Below, one piece after another: positions 43,301 to 52,024 of a DNA stretch of 64,000 bases; position 1 is the stretch's first letter; each line of letters begins with the position of its first letter. Source of the DNA: Runella zeae DSM 19591. Its GTDB lineage: Bacteria; Bacteroidota; Bacteroidia; Cytophagales; Spirosomataceae. Both the position numbers and the translations under genes were made by a program. The notes below the pieces were generated by a model, which did not search any database, was not told the origin of the DNA, and saw only the letters and a list, made by a program, of their open reading frames with translations. The DNA is taken from NCBI RefSeq assembly GCF_000423565.1, contig NZ_AUIF01000003.1, positions 1-64,000 of the forward strand, given 5' to 3'.

Positions 43301-46300
43301 TTTTAACAATTTTTACGAGCGTCTTTTTCGGCCTCAAGATATATTTAAAGGAAGAGGACAGTATTTGGTTAATCTTCCAGAAAGTATCTTAGACATAGCT
43401 TATTTCCCACAAGAAAGAGGGATATACAATTACACTACCGATTTAGATGCCAATGGCTTGCTTCGTAATCCACGCAATAATTTTGGGGCGATAACGCGGG
43501 CTATCGGTTCTGATGTAGATTTTGACAATGCCAATGTCGAAATTGTGGAGTTTTGGCTGATGGATCCTTTCAAAGAAGGTCCCAATGGAGTGGTTAAGGA
43601 TGGTATTGTAAATCGGAATAACACCACTGGCGGAAAACTTTACTTCAACTTAGGGGAGATTTCGGAAGATGTAATCAAAAACGGACGCTATGATTTTGAA
43701 AATGGGCTGCCTCTGGTAGATAAAGTAGCCACATCCACTCCAGACCAACCATCCAATGTAGCCGAAACGGCTTGGGGATATTCGACGCGTCAGCAATATA
43801 TCATCAATGCCTTTACCAATGAGCCAGAAGCCCGTGCCAAGCAGGACATTGGGCTAGATGGGTTAAGTAGTTTGGAGGAACGTGATTTTTTTAGCGAGTA
43901 TATCCAACGTCTTCCCACCAATCTAACGACAGAGGCCCGCAATCAAATATTGGCTGACCCCTCAGGCGACGACTTTGAGTTTTATTTTAGTGCCAAAGCC
44001 GACAGTGCAAACAAAAAAATAGTGGAACGCTATAAAAACTACATGGGTATGGAAAACAACACCCCTGAGTTTAATAGCACAAGTGAGATTACTCCTGCCT
44101 CTACTAACTTGCCAGATATTGAAGATCTAAACGTCGACAATACCATCAACGACCAAGAAGCTTATTATGAATACGAAATAGATTTACAGAAAGACCAATT
44201 GGGAGTAGGCAAGCCTTACATCGTGGATGTCGTAACTGCTCCAAATGATAATGGAGATTTTGTTAACTGGTATTTGTTTCGCGTGCCTGTTAGAGAATAC
44301 ACCAAGAAAGTTGGTAATATCAATGGCTTTAAATCTATTCGTTTTATCAGAATGTACCTTACTGGTTGGGCGGAGCCGGTAGTTTTGCGTTTTGCACAAC
44401 TTCAGATGGTGGCTACCCAATACCGCAAATACACTGGTGACCTCAATGCGCGTGGCCTTCAGGAAGTACCCGAACCTTATGATGCGCAGTTTAAGATAGC
44501 CACGGTAAGTGTAGAAGAAAATGGAACAGCTCCTACTGACCCCAAAGCTCAAAGGTACATTTATACGGTTCCTCCCGGAGTACAGCGGGATGTAGACTTT
44601 ACCACTCCTAATCAGCGCCCTCTCAACGAGCAGGCGATGAGCTTGTGTGTAACTGATTTGCGTGATGGTGACTCTCGAGCAGCTTTCAAAAATGTGCAGA
44701 GTCAAAATTTACTTTTTCGCGAGCGGCTCAAAATGTATGTGCACATGCACGGCGTAGAGAACGGGCAGGTATCGGCTTTCATGCGGTTGGGAACAGATGT
44801 GACAGAGCACTATTACGAGATAGAAGTAACAAACCTCCAACCTACACTGCCCAACAGAGATATTCCGGAGGAGGTGTGGCCTGCTCAAAATGAAATTGAT
44901 GTCGAAATCCCTTGGTTGATAGAGGCCAAAGCCGAAAGAGACCGTCAGCCTAATCCTTCATTGAGTGCTCCTTATACGGTTACAAAAACGGACAATCTAG
45001 GAAGAGTATACCGGATTACGGTAGTGGGGCGACCAGATTTGAGCAATGTGATGGTGATTATGATTGGAATGCGCAATCCACGTTCGGTAGATCAGTCTTC
45101 TCAGAGTTTTTGTATATGGGTCAATGAACTTCATGTACAAGGGTTTGATAATCAGTCTGGAACGGCTGCCATTGCGCGGGCAGATATTAAATTAGCTGAT
45201 TTTGCTACCGTCCAAATGGCTGGAAAATGGACTACTTTTGGGTTTGGGGGAGTCCAACAAAAACTCGCTGACCGCTCTCGCGACAATACCACCGAGTTTA
45301 GTATTTCATCGGCTATAGCATTAGATAAATTGTTGGATGAAAAGTGGGGCTTCAAAATTCCGCTATATGTCAATTATGATATTAAGCAAATCAGCCCTCA
45401 TTTCAATCCCTACGACCCTGATACACCTTTGGCGATGTCGTTGGCTAATTACGCCGAAAATGACCCCCGACGATTACAACTCGAAAACGCTGCTATCGAA
45501 AAGGCCGAACGACGAGGGTTTAACTTTTCAAATGTTCGTAAAACCAAAACAAATCCTAACGCTAAGCGGCATTTCTGGGATTTTGAAAACTTTGCTTTTA
45601 CGTATGCGTACAATGAGCAAACACGCCGCAGTAGTATGATTGCTGATTATACTCAAAGACAATATCGGGGAGGAATTGTATACCAATATGGCTTCCCTCA
45701 GCGGCCTTGGGAACCATTACGAAATATCAAAGGGTTTGACCGTCCCTATTTAGAGCTACTTAAAGATTTTAATCTTTCTCTTTTGCCCACTCAGATAGCA
45801 ATACGATTTGATGCCGACCGTAGTTTTATTCGTACGCAATATCGCAGTGGAGACCTTTCAGATGTGGGTCAATATCCTTTGTTTGAAAAATATTTCTTGT
45901 TCAATCGAGCTTATGATCTCAACTGGAACTTGACCAAAAATGTGGTTCTAACCTACAGCGCTTTAGCCAACGCTGTGATAGATGAGCCTCTTGGAAATAT
46001 TGATACTGAAATCAAAAGAGATTCGGTTTGGCGTAACTTCAGAAGTTTTGGTCGGATGAAAAATTATGACCAAAAGATAAAACTGACTTATAGACTTCCG
46101 CTCGAAAAAATTCCCCTCCTCGACTGGATGACGGCTGATTATAACCACAACATCAACTATCAGTTTTCGCCTATTACTTCATTCTCTTCTTCTTTGTACA
46201 GTGGTACAGATGGGTTGAATAGTAGTGGTTTAAACAATGCTACCTACAATACAAATACCTCTAATCAAAGTTCAGCTTTTACTGCGGGGGGCTATCGCCT

Positions 46301-47885
46301 TACGGATACTGATAACTATCTTTTGGGAAATAGCATTCGAAATGGAAGAGAACAATCCATAAGAGGGAAAGTAGATTTTGTGAAATTATACAACAAACTA
46401 CGTTATCTAAGATTTGCCAACAATCCTTCGCCTCCTCGCAAAAACTTTGCTCGTAGCCCGGGCGACGATGAAGATGTGGCGCGAGAACCAAGTAAATTGT
46501 TGAAAAATCTCACTCGCTTACTGATGACAGTACGCGGAATAGATGTGGATTATACTATCCAAAAAACAACGATGTTGCCTGGGTATTTGCCTGGAAGTCA
46601 AGGTATATGGGGACTTGAGGGTACAAAAGTCACGTCTTTGACTCATTTTATTTTGGGTAGTCAGAGTCCTAATGTTTTGTACGACGCAGCCGCAAAGGGA
46701 GATTTGACCAGAAGTACCATGCTTAATGTGCCTTTTGTGCAGACCGATGGTCGCTTGTTTAGAATCAATACGCGTTTGGAGCCATTCAAAGATTTTAAAA
46801 TACAAATCAATGCCCAACTCAAGCGAGGCGATGAATACCGTATGTTTTATCGCGTCACTGACTCTACCGACCGAACTACCTATAGAGTTCAAAGCCCAGT
46901 AAGAAGCGGTAATTTTCAAATGTCTTTCATGTCTTTCAGAACGGCCTTTGCCAAAATCAACAAAGACAATTCGTCACCTATTTTTGACCAATTTAAAGCC
47001 AATAGAGCAATCGTGCTAAACAGGTTAAATACAAGGGAAGGGAAGCCAGACAATGTTGAGTATAACCTCAACTCTCAAGATGTACTGATTGCAGCATTTT
47101 TTGCGGCTTATAATGGCAAGGATGCTAATGAAGTAAGAACCAACCCCTTCCTTGGATTTCCATTGCCCAACTGGCGGGTAGATTATGGCGGATTGTCGCA
47201 GATTCCTTTTTTCAAAAAAATCTTCAGTGCATTTACTTTGGAGCATAGCTACCAATCTACCTACAGTGTTGGTAATTTTACTTCTGCTTTGGACTACAAC
47301 GAAGCCTATACTCAGTACCTCACGCTCGACAACCGTGATTATCAGTTGGCGCTGTTGGGAGGAGAAGGCAACAATGCTATCCCTATTTTTGTAATGAGTA
47401 CCATTACGCTTGCCGAACGGTTTTCTCCATTGATTGGGTTCCGAGCACGTACTCAAAACAAAATCGATTTGCGTCTTACTTATAACCAAGACCGAACGAT
47501 TTCGCTCAATTTATCAAATGCTCAATTGGCCGAAATGTTTAATCGTGATATTACGGCTACAGTAGGTTTTACGCGCAACAACGTACGGATTCCTTTCAGA
47601 ATCAACGGGGAATTTAAAAAACTCAAAAACGACCTTTTGTTTCAGTGTAATTTCACTATCCGAGATACTCGTACGGTTCAGCGTCGCTTTGATGAGCCTC
47701 CTACGGCTATCATGGGGAATTATAACTTCCAACTACGCCCGCAAGTCAACTATACCGTGAGCAAATTGTGGAGTATTCAGTTTTATTTTGACCGAACTTT
47801 CAACAATCCTTATGTACTCAATTCGTACCGTAGGGCTACCACAGCAGGAGGTATACAAGTGCGATTTAATGTGGCGGAGTTGTAA
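40398..47885 (+). CDS. sprA: SprA, T9SS outer-membrane translocon
   Basis: A 2495-residue SprA, the giant beta-barrel through which the type IX secretion system exports proteins (including gliding adhesins) across the outer membrane. The GTG at 40398 is chosen because it gives a good signal peptide (NLYLISITSFAIFGLSCFLW ending in AVAQ) and no in-frame ATG lies before it. Blocks typical of the SprA N-terminal domain (GRFGNRFN-like and LNYRNPLTMSYEDFQKLQD) and of the barrel follow, up to NPYVLNSYRRATTAGGIQVR-FNVAEL. Length matches known SprA proteins (about 2400). It is monocistronic here. Other T9SS genes in the window: the PorE-like gene at 58434. Confidence 0.94.
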   Translation: MGLINKNLYLISITSFAIFGLSCFLWLTSQEAVAQSQPTNRRTTTPDTSHSNRQSRRLLYSTWMDRFGNRFNYVPSRSSLYLRDPKSLSNEFRLDSTGRMSVYERIGDTKLPPLNYRNPLTMSYEDFQKLQDKRVFEYLRREYSAKQDGKGALGARGLLPKLDLPPGFDRVFGSNIVDFKPNGFVLLDFGVINQKNQDPNIPIRQRNQTNFLFNEQININFNGKIGDKLGMLTNFDTKSSFNFENQLKLDYRPGKANLPTTPNVPNVPGMGQTGVGGLGQNSTFGQGFGPQSYIPENESIIQGVQAGNVNWQLPSQLIPGVQNLFGAKVDLRFGRLTATVVASQQRSRQQCITLRGGVQNRAFEIRADAYDENRHFFLGYFFRNNYERWLGNLPMIMSGITVTRLEVYVTNRTNNTETLRNIVGFSDLGESTPANTTNPNLQPISANQPINNRSNGLFAKVTTDSELREADKTSFALDSRYNLQRGTDYDLLRGARKLSEREYKFQPELGYISLLTPLRNDEILAVAYEYTFNGQKYKVGELTEDYQSRRDDEVLVLKLLKSSTIRNNTAHPMWNLMMKNIYSLNTTQVAKQNFQLRVIYKDDLTGIDNPNLQEGPIANIPLVKVMGLDRLNSLNDPVFDSQRNPVGDGNFDFIEGVTIDSRMGRVIFPVLEPFGTNLAKQFVGQEVLANKYIFNELYRSTQIDAQQITEKNKYFLKGSFQGAAGGSTVQLPFGVSDKSVTVRAGGVQLQQGIDYSVEGQSGAVRIINESVTNSGRDIEICYEQPDLFQNQIRTLLGTRLNYTVNRDMQVGVTAMRLRETPPGFLTRASLGNDPVSNSIIGADLTFRKESRLLTKLLDKLPLLETKEISSVQFQGEVAQSFAGLHPQVRNRIYIDDFEAARTQFDLTRQPNRWRLGATPAQFPQGTPTDPLPYAYNRAKISAYTIDISFSPQAQAGLRQRPQNITPQDFNNFYERLFRPQDIFKGRGQYLVNLPESILDIAYFPQERGIYNYTTDLDANGLLRNPRNNFGAITRAIGSDVDFDNANVEIVEFWLMDPFKEGPNGVVKDGIVNRNNTTGGKLYFNLGEISEDVIKNGRYDFENGLPLVDKVATSTPDQPSNVAETAWGYSTRQQYIINAFTNEPEARAKQDIGLDGLSSLEERDFFSEYIQRLPTNLTTEARNQILADPSGDDFEFYFSAKADSANKKIVERYKNYMGMENNTPEFNSTSEITPASTNLPDIEDLNVDNTINDQEAYYEYEIDLQKDQLGVGKPYIVDVVTAPNDNGDFVNWYLFRVPVREYTKKVGNINGFKSIRFIRMYLTGWAEPVVLRFAQLQMVATQYRKYTGDLNARGLQEVPEPYDAQFKIATVSVEENGTAPTDPKAQRYIYTVPPGVQRDVDFTTPNQRPLNEQAMSLCVTDLRDGDSRAAFKNVQSQNLLFRERLKMYVHMHGVENGQVSAFMRLGTDVTEHYYEIEVTNLQPTLPNRDIPEEVWPAQNEIDVEIPWLIEAKAERDRQPNPSLSAPYTVTKTDNLGRVYRITVVGRPDLSNVMVIMIGMRNPRSVDQSSQSFCIWVNELHVQGFDNQSGTAAIARADIKLADFATVQMAGKWTTFGFGGVQQKLADRSRDNTTEFSISSAIALDKLLDEKWGFKIPLYVNYDIKQISPHFNPYDPDTPLAMSLANYAENDPRRLQLENAAIEKAERRGFNFSNVRKTKTNPNAKRHFWDFENFAFTYAYNEQTRRSSMIADYTQRQYRGGIVYQYGFPQRPWEPLRNIKGFDRPYLELLKDFNLSLLPTQIAIRFDADRSFIRTQYRSGDLSDVGQYPLFEKYFLFNRAYDLNWNLTKNVVLTYSALANAVIDEPLGNIDTEIKRDSVWRNFRSFGRMKNYDQKIKLTYRLPLEKIPLLDWMTADYNHNINYQFSPITSFSSSLYSGTDGLNSSGLNNATYNTNTSNQSSAFTAGGYRLTDTDNYLLGNSIRNGREQSIRGKVDFVKLYNKLRYLRFANNPSPPRKNFARSPGDDEDVAREPSKLLKNLTRLLMTVRGIDVDYTIQKTTMLPGYLPGSQGIWGLEGTKVTSLTHFILGSQSPNVLYDAAAKGDLTRSTMLNVPFVQTDGRLFRINTRLEPFKDFKIQINAQLKRGDEYRMFYRVTDSTDRTTYRVQSPVRSGNFQMSFMSFRTAFAKINKDNSSPIFDQFKANRAIVLNRLNTREGKPDNVEYNLNSQDVLIAAFFAAYNGKDANEVRTNPFLGFPLPNWRVDYGGLSQIPFFKKIFSAFTLEHSYQSTYSVGNFTSALDYNEAYTQYLTLDNRDYQLALLGGEGNNAIPIFVMSTITLAERFSPLIGFRARTQNKIDLRLTYNQDRTISLNLSNAQLAEMFNRDITATVGFTRNNVRIPFRINGEFKKLKNDLLFQCNFTIRDTRTVQRRFDEPPTAIMGNYNFQLRPQVNYTVSKLWSIQFYFDRTFNNPYVLNSYRRATTAGGIQVRFNVAEL

Positions 47886-47949
47886 TGAAAAGACTTTCTA
47901 AGAATTAGGGGTGCCTTAAACTTAGAAAGTATTTTTACAAAAAACGGCA

Positions 47950-48372
47950 TTAATTTGCTGATATAATCGCCATCGTAAGCCGACTCACGCATACCAATTT
48001 CCCCTCTTCATTGGTGATTTTGATTTCCCATATTTGGGTACTCCGCCCTATATGCATAGGCGTAGCAGTGCCGTATACCCATCCACTTTTGACGCCTCTG
48101 ATATGATTGGCGTTGATTTCAAGACCTACCGCTTGCTGACCCGAATTAGGTGCAAGTGTCAGGAAGGAAGCCACACTCCCGAGGGTTTCGGCAAGCACTA
48201 CGGAAGCACCCCCGTGCAAAAGCCCGAAAGGCTGATGAGTACGATGATCCACGGGCATTTTGGCCGTAATAAAATCCTCGCCTATTTCTACATATTCGAT
48301 ACCTAGCTGATTTGCAATGGTATTTTTATTCCATTGCTGGATTTGTTCGATGGTAATATTTTTGTTGAACAT
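47950..48372 (-). CDS. Hotdog-fold thioesterase (PaaI/YbgC-like)
   Basis: A 140-residue hotdog thioesterase. HRTHQPFGLLHGGASVVLAE contains the HGG of the PaaI-type family and is followed by ETLGSVAS and the LEINANHIRGVKSGWVYG strand; VCVSRLTMAII closes the domain. The frame extends to 48435, but the ATG at 48372 gives the normal N-terminus (MFNKNITIEQIQQW). It would hydrolyse an acyl- or aroyl-CoA; substrate unknown. It is divergent from the phosphatase gene. Confidence 0.86.
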   Translation of the reverse strand: MFNKNITIEQIQQWNKNTIANQLGIEYVEIGEDFITAKMPVDHRTHQPFGLLHGGASVVLAETLGSVASFLTLAPNSGQQAVGLEINANHIRGVKSGWVYGTATPMHIGRSTQIWEIKITNEEGKLVCVSRLTMAIISAN

Positions 48373-48392
48373 CGGGAAAAGGGGTAATTTTG
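48361..48392 (+). promoter_or_regulatory. Promoter of the histidine phosphatase gene
   Basis: TTTG at 48361-48364, a 20-nt spacer and TAATTTTG at 48385-48392 match the Bacteroidota consensus exactly. It overlaps the 5' end of the divergent thioesterase gene. Confidence 0.7.
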
Positions 48393-48394
48393 TA

Positions 48395-49069
48395 ATGAGA
48401 GTCAAAATTATTATAAAATATAACCTACCTAACAAATTGTCTTCTAAAACTATTTACCTCATTCGTCATGGCGAAACTGACTACAATCGTCGCGGCGTAG
48501 TGCAAGGAAGTGGCATAGATGCCGAGCTTAATGCCCTAGGTCATGCACAAGCTAACGCTTTTTATGAAGCCTATCAGCACCTGAATTTTGATAAAATTTA
48601 TACTTCTAAACTCATTCGAACAGTGCAGAGCGTTCGGGGTTTTTTGGATAGAGGCTTACCTCATGAAGCCTATGAAGGCCTTAATGAGATTAGTTGGGGA
48701 ATAAGAGAGGGACGTACGCCTACTAGTATGGACAATGACTACTATCGCGAATTAGTAACAAGTTGGCAAGGAGGAAAAATTGACTTGCAGGCCGAAGGTG
48801 GAGAAAGTCCCGTCGATGTCAAAAATCGACAGCTTCCGGTGATTGATTTGATTTTATCAAGACCTGAAGAACGTACCATTTTGGTAGCTATGCACGGAAG
48901 AGCTATGAGGGTGTTGTTGGCTACCTTGTTTGAAAAACCTCTCCATCAAATGGATGATTATTTGCATACCAATTTAGGGTTGTATTTGCTTCATTATGAC
49001 TATCCTACCAAGCGTTTTTCTTTGGAAAAAGAAAATGATACTACCCACTTAGTCAATATTGTGGTGTAG
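48395..49069 (+). CDS. Histidine phosphatase family protein
   Basis: A phosphoglycerate-mutase-like enzyme, 224 residues from the ATG at 48395. The catalytic RHGE is in TIYLIRHGETDYNRRG, and the second His lies in ILVAMHGRAMRVLL. The start is uncertain: promoter -7 box TAATTTTG ends at 48392, so a TTG at 48437 giving LSSKTIYLIRHGE may be the real start (210 residues). The long frame from 48317 lies before the promoter and is rejected. Substrate is unknown. Confidence 0.85.
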   Translation: MRVKIIIKYNLPNKLSSKTIYLIRHGETDYNRRGVVQGSGIDAELNALGHAQANAFYEAYQHLNFDKIYTSKLIRTVQSVRGFLDRGLPHEAYEGLNEISWGIREGRTPTSMDNDYYRELVTSWQGGKIDLQAEGGESPVDVKNRQLPVIDLILSRPEERTILVAMHGRAMRVLLATLFEKPLHQMDDYLHTNLGLYLLHYDYPTKRFSLEKENDTTHLVNIVV

Positions 49070-49108
49070 TTTATTTCTTATCAAGTCTGAACTTACTACC
49101 CTATAAAC

Positions 49109-50011
49109 ATGACCCGCGAACAACTCATTGAACAAATCAAGCGTAAGAAATCATTTCTGTGTGTGGGGCTTGACCCTGACTTAAAAAAAATACCCAAACA
49201 CATCTTGCGTGAACCTGATGCCATTTTTGAATTTAACAAAAGAATCATTGACGCTACAGCACCTTATGCGGTAGCTTATAAACCCAATATCGCTTTTTAT
49301 GAAGCACTTGGGCCGCGTGGGTGGAATAGCCTTCAACGAACTTTAGGGTATATTCCCAAAGAATGCTTTACTATTGCTGACGCCAAAAGAGGGGATATTG
49401 GTAATACATCTTCGTTGTACGCACAGGCTTTTTTTGATAAAAGCTCTTCGGGAATGTCTTTTGATAGTATCACAGTAGCTCCCTACATGGGGCGCGATTC
49501 GGTTACTCCTTTTTTAGATTTTAAGGATAAGTGGGTGATATTGTTGGCTTTGACTTCCAATGAAGGCAGTGCCGACTTTCAGATGAACTTGCTCAATCCT
49601 AGACTGACACGAAACGATGAGGACGACTTGGGGCTTATGAATAGCCAAGTAGTGCTAGACCATGAAAATGAGTTTGTGTTTGAACGGGTTATTAAAGTAT
49701 CTCAGCAATGGGCCGGCGCCGACCGCTTGATGTATGTGGTAGGAGCGACCAAAGCGCCGATGCTAAAGCAAATACGCCGTCTAGCGCCCAATCATTTTTT
49801 GTTGATTCCGGGAGTAGGGGCACAAGGAGGGAGTATGGAGGAGGTGTGTAAATATGGAATGAACAAAGACTGTGGCCTGCTAGTAAATGCCGCTAGAAGT
49901 ATCATATATGCTTCTTCAGGGGTTGATTTTCCGCAAAAAGCAGCAGCAGAAGCCAAAGCAATGCAGCAAGAAATGGAAAAACATCTACAAGAGTTCGGTA
50001 TTTTGGCTTAA
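49109..50011 (+). CDS. pyrF: Orotidine-5'-phosphate decarboxylase (type 2)
   Basis: A 300-residue PyrF of the longer type-2 subfamily (about 270-300 residues, unlike the ~230 of E. coli). It catalyses OMP to UMP. KSFLCVGLDPDLKKIPKHIL opens the protein, and the catalytic tetrad region FTIADAKRGDIGNTSS (Asp91, Lys93, Asp96) is intact. A long insertion around LTRNDEDDLGLMNSQVVLDH is also typical of this subfamily. It follows the phosphatase gene by 39 bp on the same strand. Confidence 0.94.
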   Translation: MTREQLIEQIKRKKSFLCVGLDPDLKKIPKHILREPDAIFEFNKRIIDATAPYAVAYKPNIAFYEALGPRGWNSLQRTLGYIPKECFTIADAKRGDIGNTSSLYAQAFFDKSSSGMSFDSITVAPYMGRDSVTPFLDFKDKWVILLALTSNEGSADFQMNLLNPRLTRNDEDDLGLMNSQVVLDHENEFVFERVIKVSQQWAGADRLMYVVGATKAPMLKQIRRLAPNHFLLIPGVGAQGGSMEEVCKYGMNKDCGLLVNAARSIIYASSGVDFPQKAAAEAKAMQQEMEKHLQEFGILA

Positions 50012-50048
50012 ATCAAAGAAAAAAACTCAAAAAGTAGGCAGCTTTATT

Positions 50049-50648
50049 TTATACTTGGTTGATTTTTAGCTTTTTAAGAAGCCATTCTTTTTCTACTTCC
50101 AATACTTCGGCGGGTTGGAGATTACCAAGTTTGATGTCTTCGATAGACCAGCGTACAAGACGAAGCGTAGGAAACCCCACGGCAGCAGTCATACGACGAA
50201 CTTGCCGATTTTTGCCTTCATATAAGGTAAGTGCTATCCAACTTGTAGGAATGTTTTGTCGAACCCGAATCGGAGGTACACGTTCTGGTAAAGGTGGAGG
50301 AACTACCAACAGTTGTACCTTGGCGGGCTGTGTGTGGTGGGGCTTTCCATCAATCGAAATCGTAACTCCTTTTTTTAGCGCTTCTTGAGCCTCATTATTA
50401 ATCTGCCCGTCTACTTGTACAAAATAGGTTCGCTGATGTTTGAACTTGGGGTTGAGTAGACGATGATTGAGGCTAGTATCATTGGTCAACAACAACAAAC
50501 CTTCGCTATCAGCATCAAGACGCCCCACCGGATAAATATCTTTTGAGAACTCATGCGGCAAATCGGCCAAAGTGAGTTTATCTCCTTCAGCCGAAAACTG
50601 TGAAAGCATCCCGAAAGGTTTGTAAATAAGAAAATAACGATTTTTCAC
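50049..50648 (-). CDS. 23S rRNA pseudouridine synthase, RluE-like
   Basis: A 199-residue RsuA/RluE-type pseudouridine synthase without an S4 domain. The catalytic motif GRLDADSEGLLLLTND is present; the N-terminal YFLIYKPFGMLSQFSAEGD and the C-terminal YEGKNRQVRRMTAAVGFPTL blocks match RluE (23S U2457). It lies downstream of the thiolase gene behind a terminator, so it is probably separately transcribed. Confidence 0.85.
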   Translation of the reverse strand: MKNRYFLIYKPFGMLSQFSAEGDKLTLADLPHEFSKDIYPVGRLDADSEGLLLLTNDTSLNHRLLNPKFKHQRTYFVQVDGQINNEAQEALKKGVTISIDGKPHHTQPAKVQLLVVPPPLPERVPPIRVRQNIPTSWIALTLYEGKNRQVRRMTAAVGFPTLRLVRWSIEDIKLGNLQPAEVLEVEKEWLLKKLKINQV

Positions 50649-50663
50649 TAGATTGTTAAAAAT

Positions 50664-50705
50664 AAAAAGTCAGACGAGATACAAGCGTTTTTCATCTGAC
50701 TTTTG
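50664..50705 (-). terminator. Terminator of the thiolase gene
   Basis: AAAAGTCAGA (50665-50674) pairs with TCTGACTTTT (50695-50704) around a 20-nt loop, and the minus-strand product continues into T-rich DNA. It lies 9 bp after the thiolase stop. Confidence 0.65.
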
Positions 50706-50713
50706 TGCTTTTA

Positions 50714-51895
50714 TTAAAGGTTTTCGATAATCATGGCAGAGGCACCGCCGCCGCCGTTGCAGATAGCGGCCAATCCGTATTTCCCTCCTTTTTGAGTCAG
50801 TACATTTTGGAGAGTTACGATAATCCGAGCACCTGAGCAGCCAAGAGGATGCCCTAGAGATACCGCTCCGCCAAAGACGTTGGTTTGTTGATGCGAGATT
50901 CCCATTTCTTTCATAAATGCTAACGCAACTACCGCAAAAGCTTCGTTGATTTCAAAGTAATCGATTTGAGACGCGGTCAAGCCAGCTTTTTGCAGGGCTT
51001 TGGGCGCAGCTACGGTAGGCGCAGTGGTAAACCACTCTGGCTCATGCTCTGCGTCTGCAAAAGCCACAATCCTTGCCAGCGGTTCTACACCTAATTCTTT
51101 TACTTTTTGTTCGCTCATTAAGATGGTAGCGGCGGCTCCGTCATTGATAGTAGAGGCATTGGCGGCGGTTACGGTTCCTTCTTTGCTAAAAGCAGCGCGC
51201 AAAGAAGGGATTTTGTCAAATTTTACATTCTTGTATTCTTCGTCTTGAGAAACTGTGACGGGTTCTCCTTTTTTTTGGGGAACTTGTACCGGTACTACTT
51301 CTTTTGAAAAATAACCCGCTTCCCAAGCCGCAGCACTACGCTGATAAGACGCAATCGCAAAAGCATCTTGCTCTTCACGGCTAAAATGATATTTTTGGGC
51401 AGTAGCATCGGCGCATACTCCCATAGCCATGCCACTATAGGCGTCGGTAAGGCCATCCTTGGCTAGTCCATCGATAAACGTCCCATTGCCATAGCCATAT
51501 CCTCCAAAACGCGCTTTATCAAGATAAAAAGGGATTTGTGACATGTTTTCCATGCCACCTGCTACGATGACATCGGCTTGCCCGAGCATGATATCTTGAG
51601 CGGCTATCATGATGGCTTTCATGCCAGAGGCGCATACTTTGTTGATAGTGGTACATGTTACATTTTTGCTTAAGCCACCCCCTAAAGCAGCTTGGCGGGC
51701 GGGAGCTTGACCCAAGTTGGCCGATACTACATTTCCCATATAAATGGCTTCTACCAAAGCGGGCTCAATCCCGGCGCGCGATACGGCTTCTTTGATGGCG
51801 GTAGCTCCTAATTGTGTAGCCGAAACTCCCGACAAACTTCCTCCAAAGCTACCAATGGGAGTTCGGACGGCTGATACTAAATATACTGCTTTCAT
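50714..51895 (-). CDS. Acetyl-CoA C-acetyltransferase (thiolase)
   Basis: A 393-residue type II thiolase that condenses two acetyl-CoA or cleaves a beta-ketoacyl-CoA. The nucleophile Cys88 is in TTINKVCASGMKA, and the catalytic His and Cys of the C-terminal half are in GAVSLGHPLGCSGARI and ICNGGGGASAM. Length is the classical one. No fatty-acid partner gene adjoins it, so AtoB/PhbA or FadA use cannot be decided. Confidence 0.93.
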   Translation of the reverse strand: MKAVYLVSAVRTPIGSFGGSLSGVSATQLGATAIKEAVSRAGIEPALVEAIYMGNVVSANLGQAPARQAALGGGLSKNVTCTTINKVCASGMKAIMIAAQDIMLGQADVIVAGGMENMSQIPFYLDKARFGGYGYGNGTFIDGLAKDGLTDAYSGMAMGVCADATAQKYHFSREEQDAFAIASYQRSAAAWEAGYFSKEVVPVQVPQKKGEPVTVSQDEEYKNVKFDKIPSLRAAFSKEGTVTAANASTINDGAAATILMSEQKVKELGVEPLARIVAFADAEHEPEWFTTAPTVAAPKALQKAGLTASQIDYFEINEAFAVVALAFMKEMGISHQQTNVFGGAVSLGHPLGCSGARIIVTLQNVLTQKGGKYGLAAICNGGGGASAMIIENL

Positions 51896-52024
51896 GTTGT
51901 TGATGATTTTTGTAAATACATAGACTACTTCCCAAGGTAGAAAATTTCTTGAAAATACTATCTGACAAATGGCTCCTTTTCAAAAAGCAAGAACCAAAGT
52001 TAAATCATTTTTGGTTTAGTTGAT

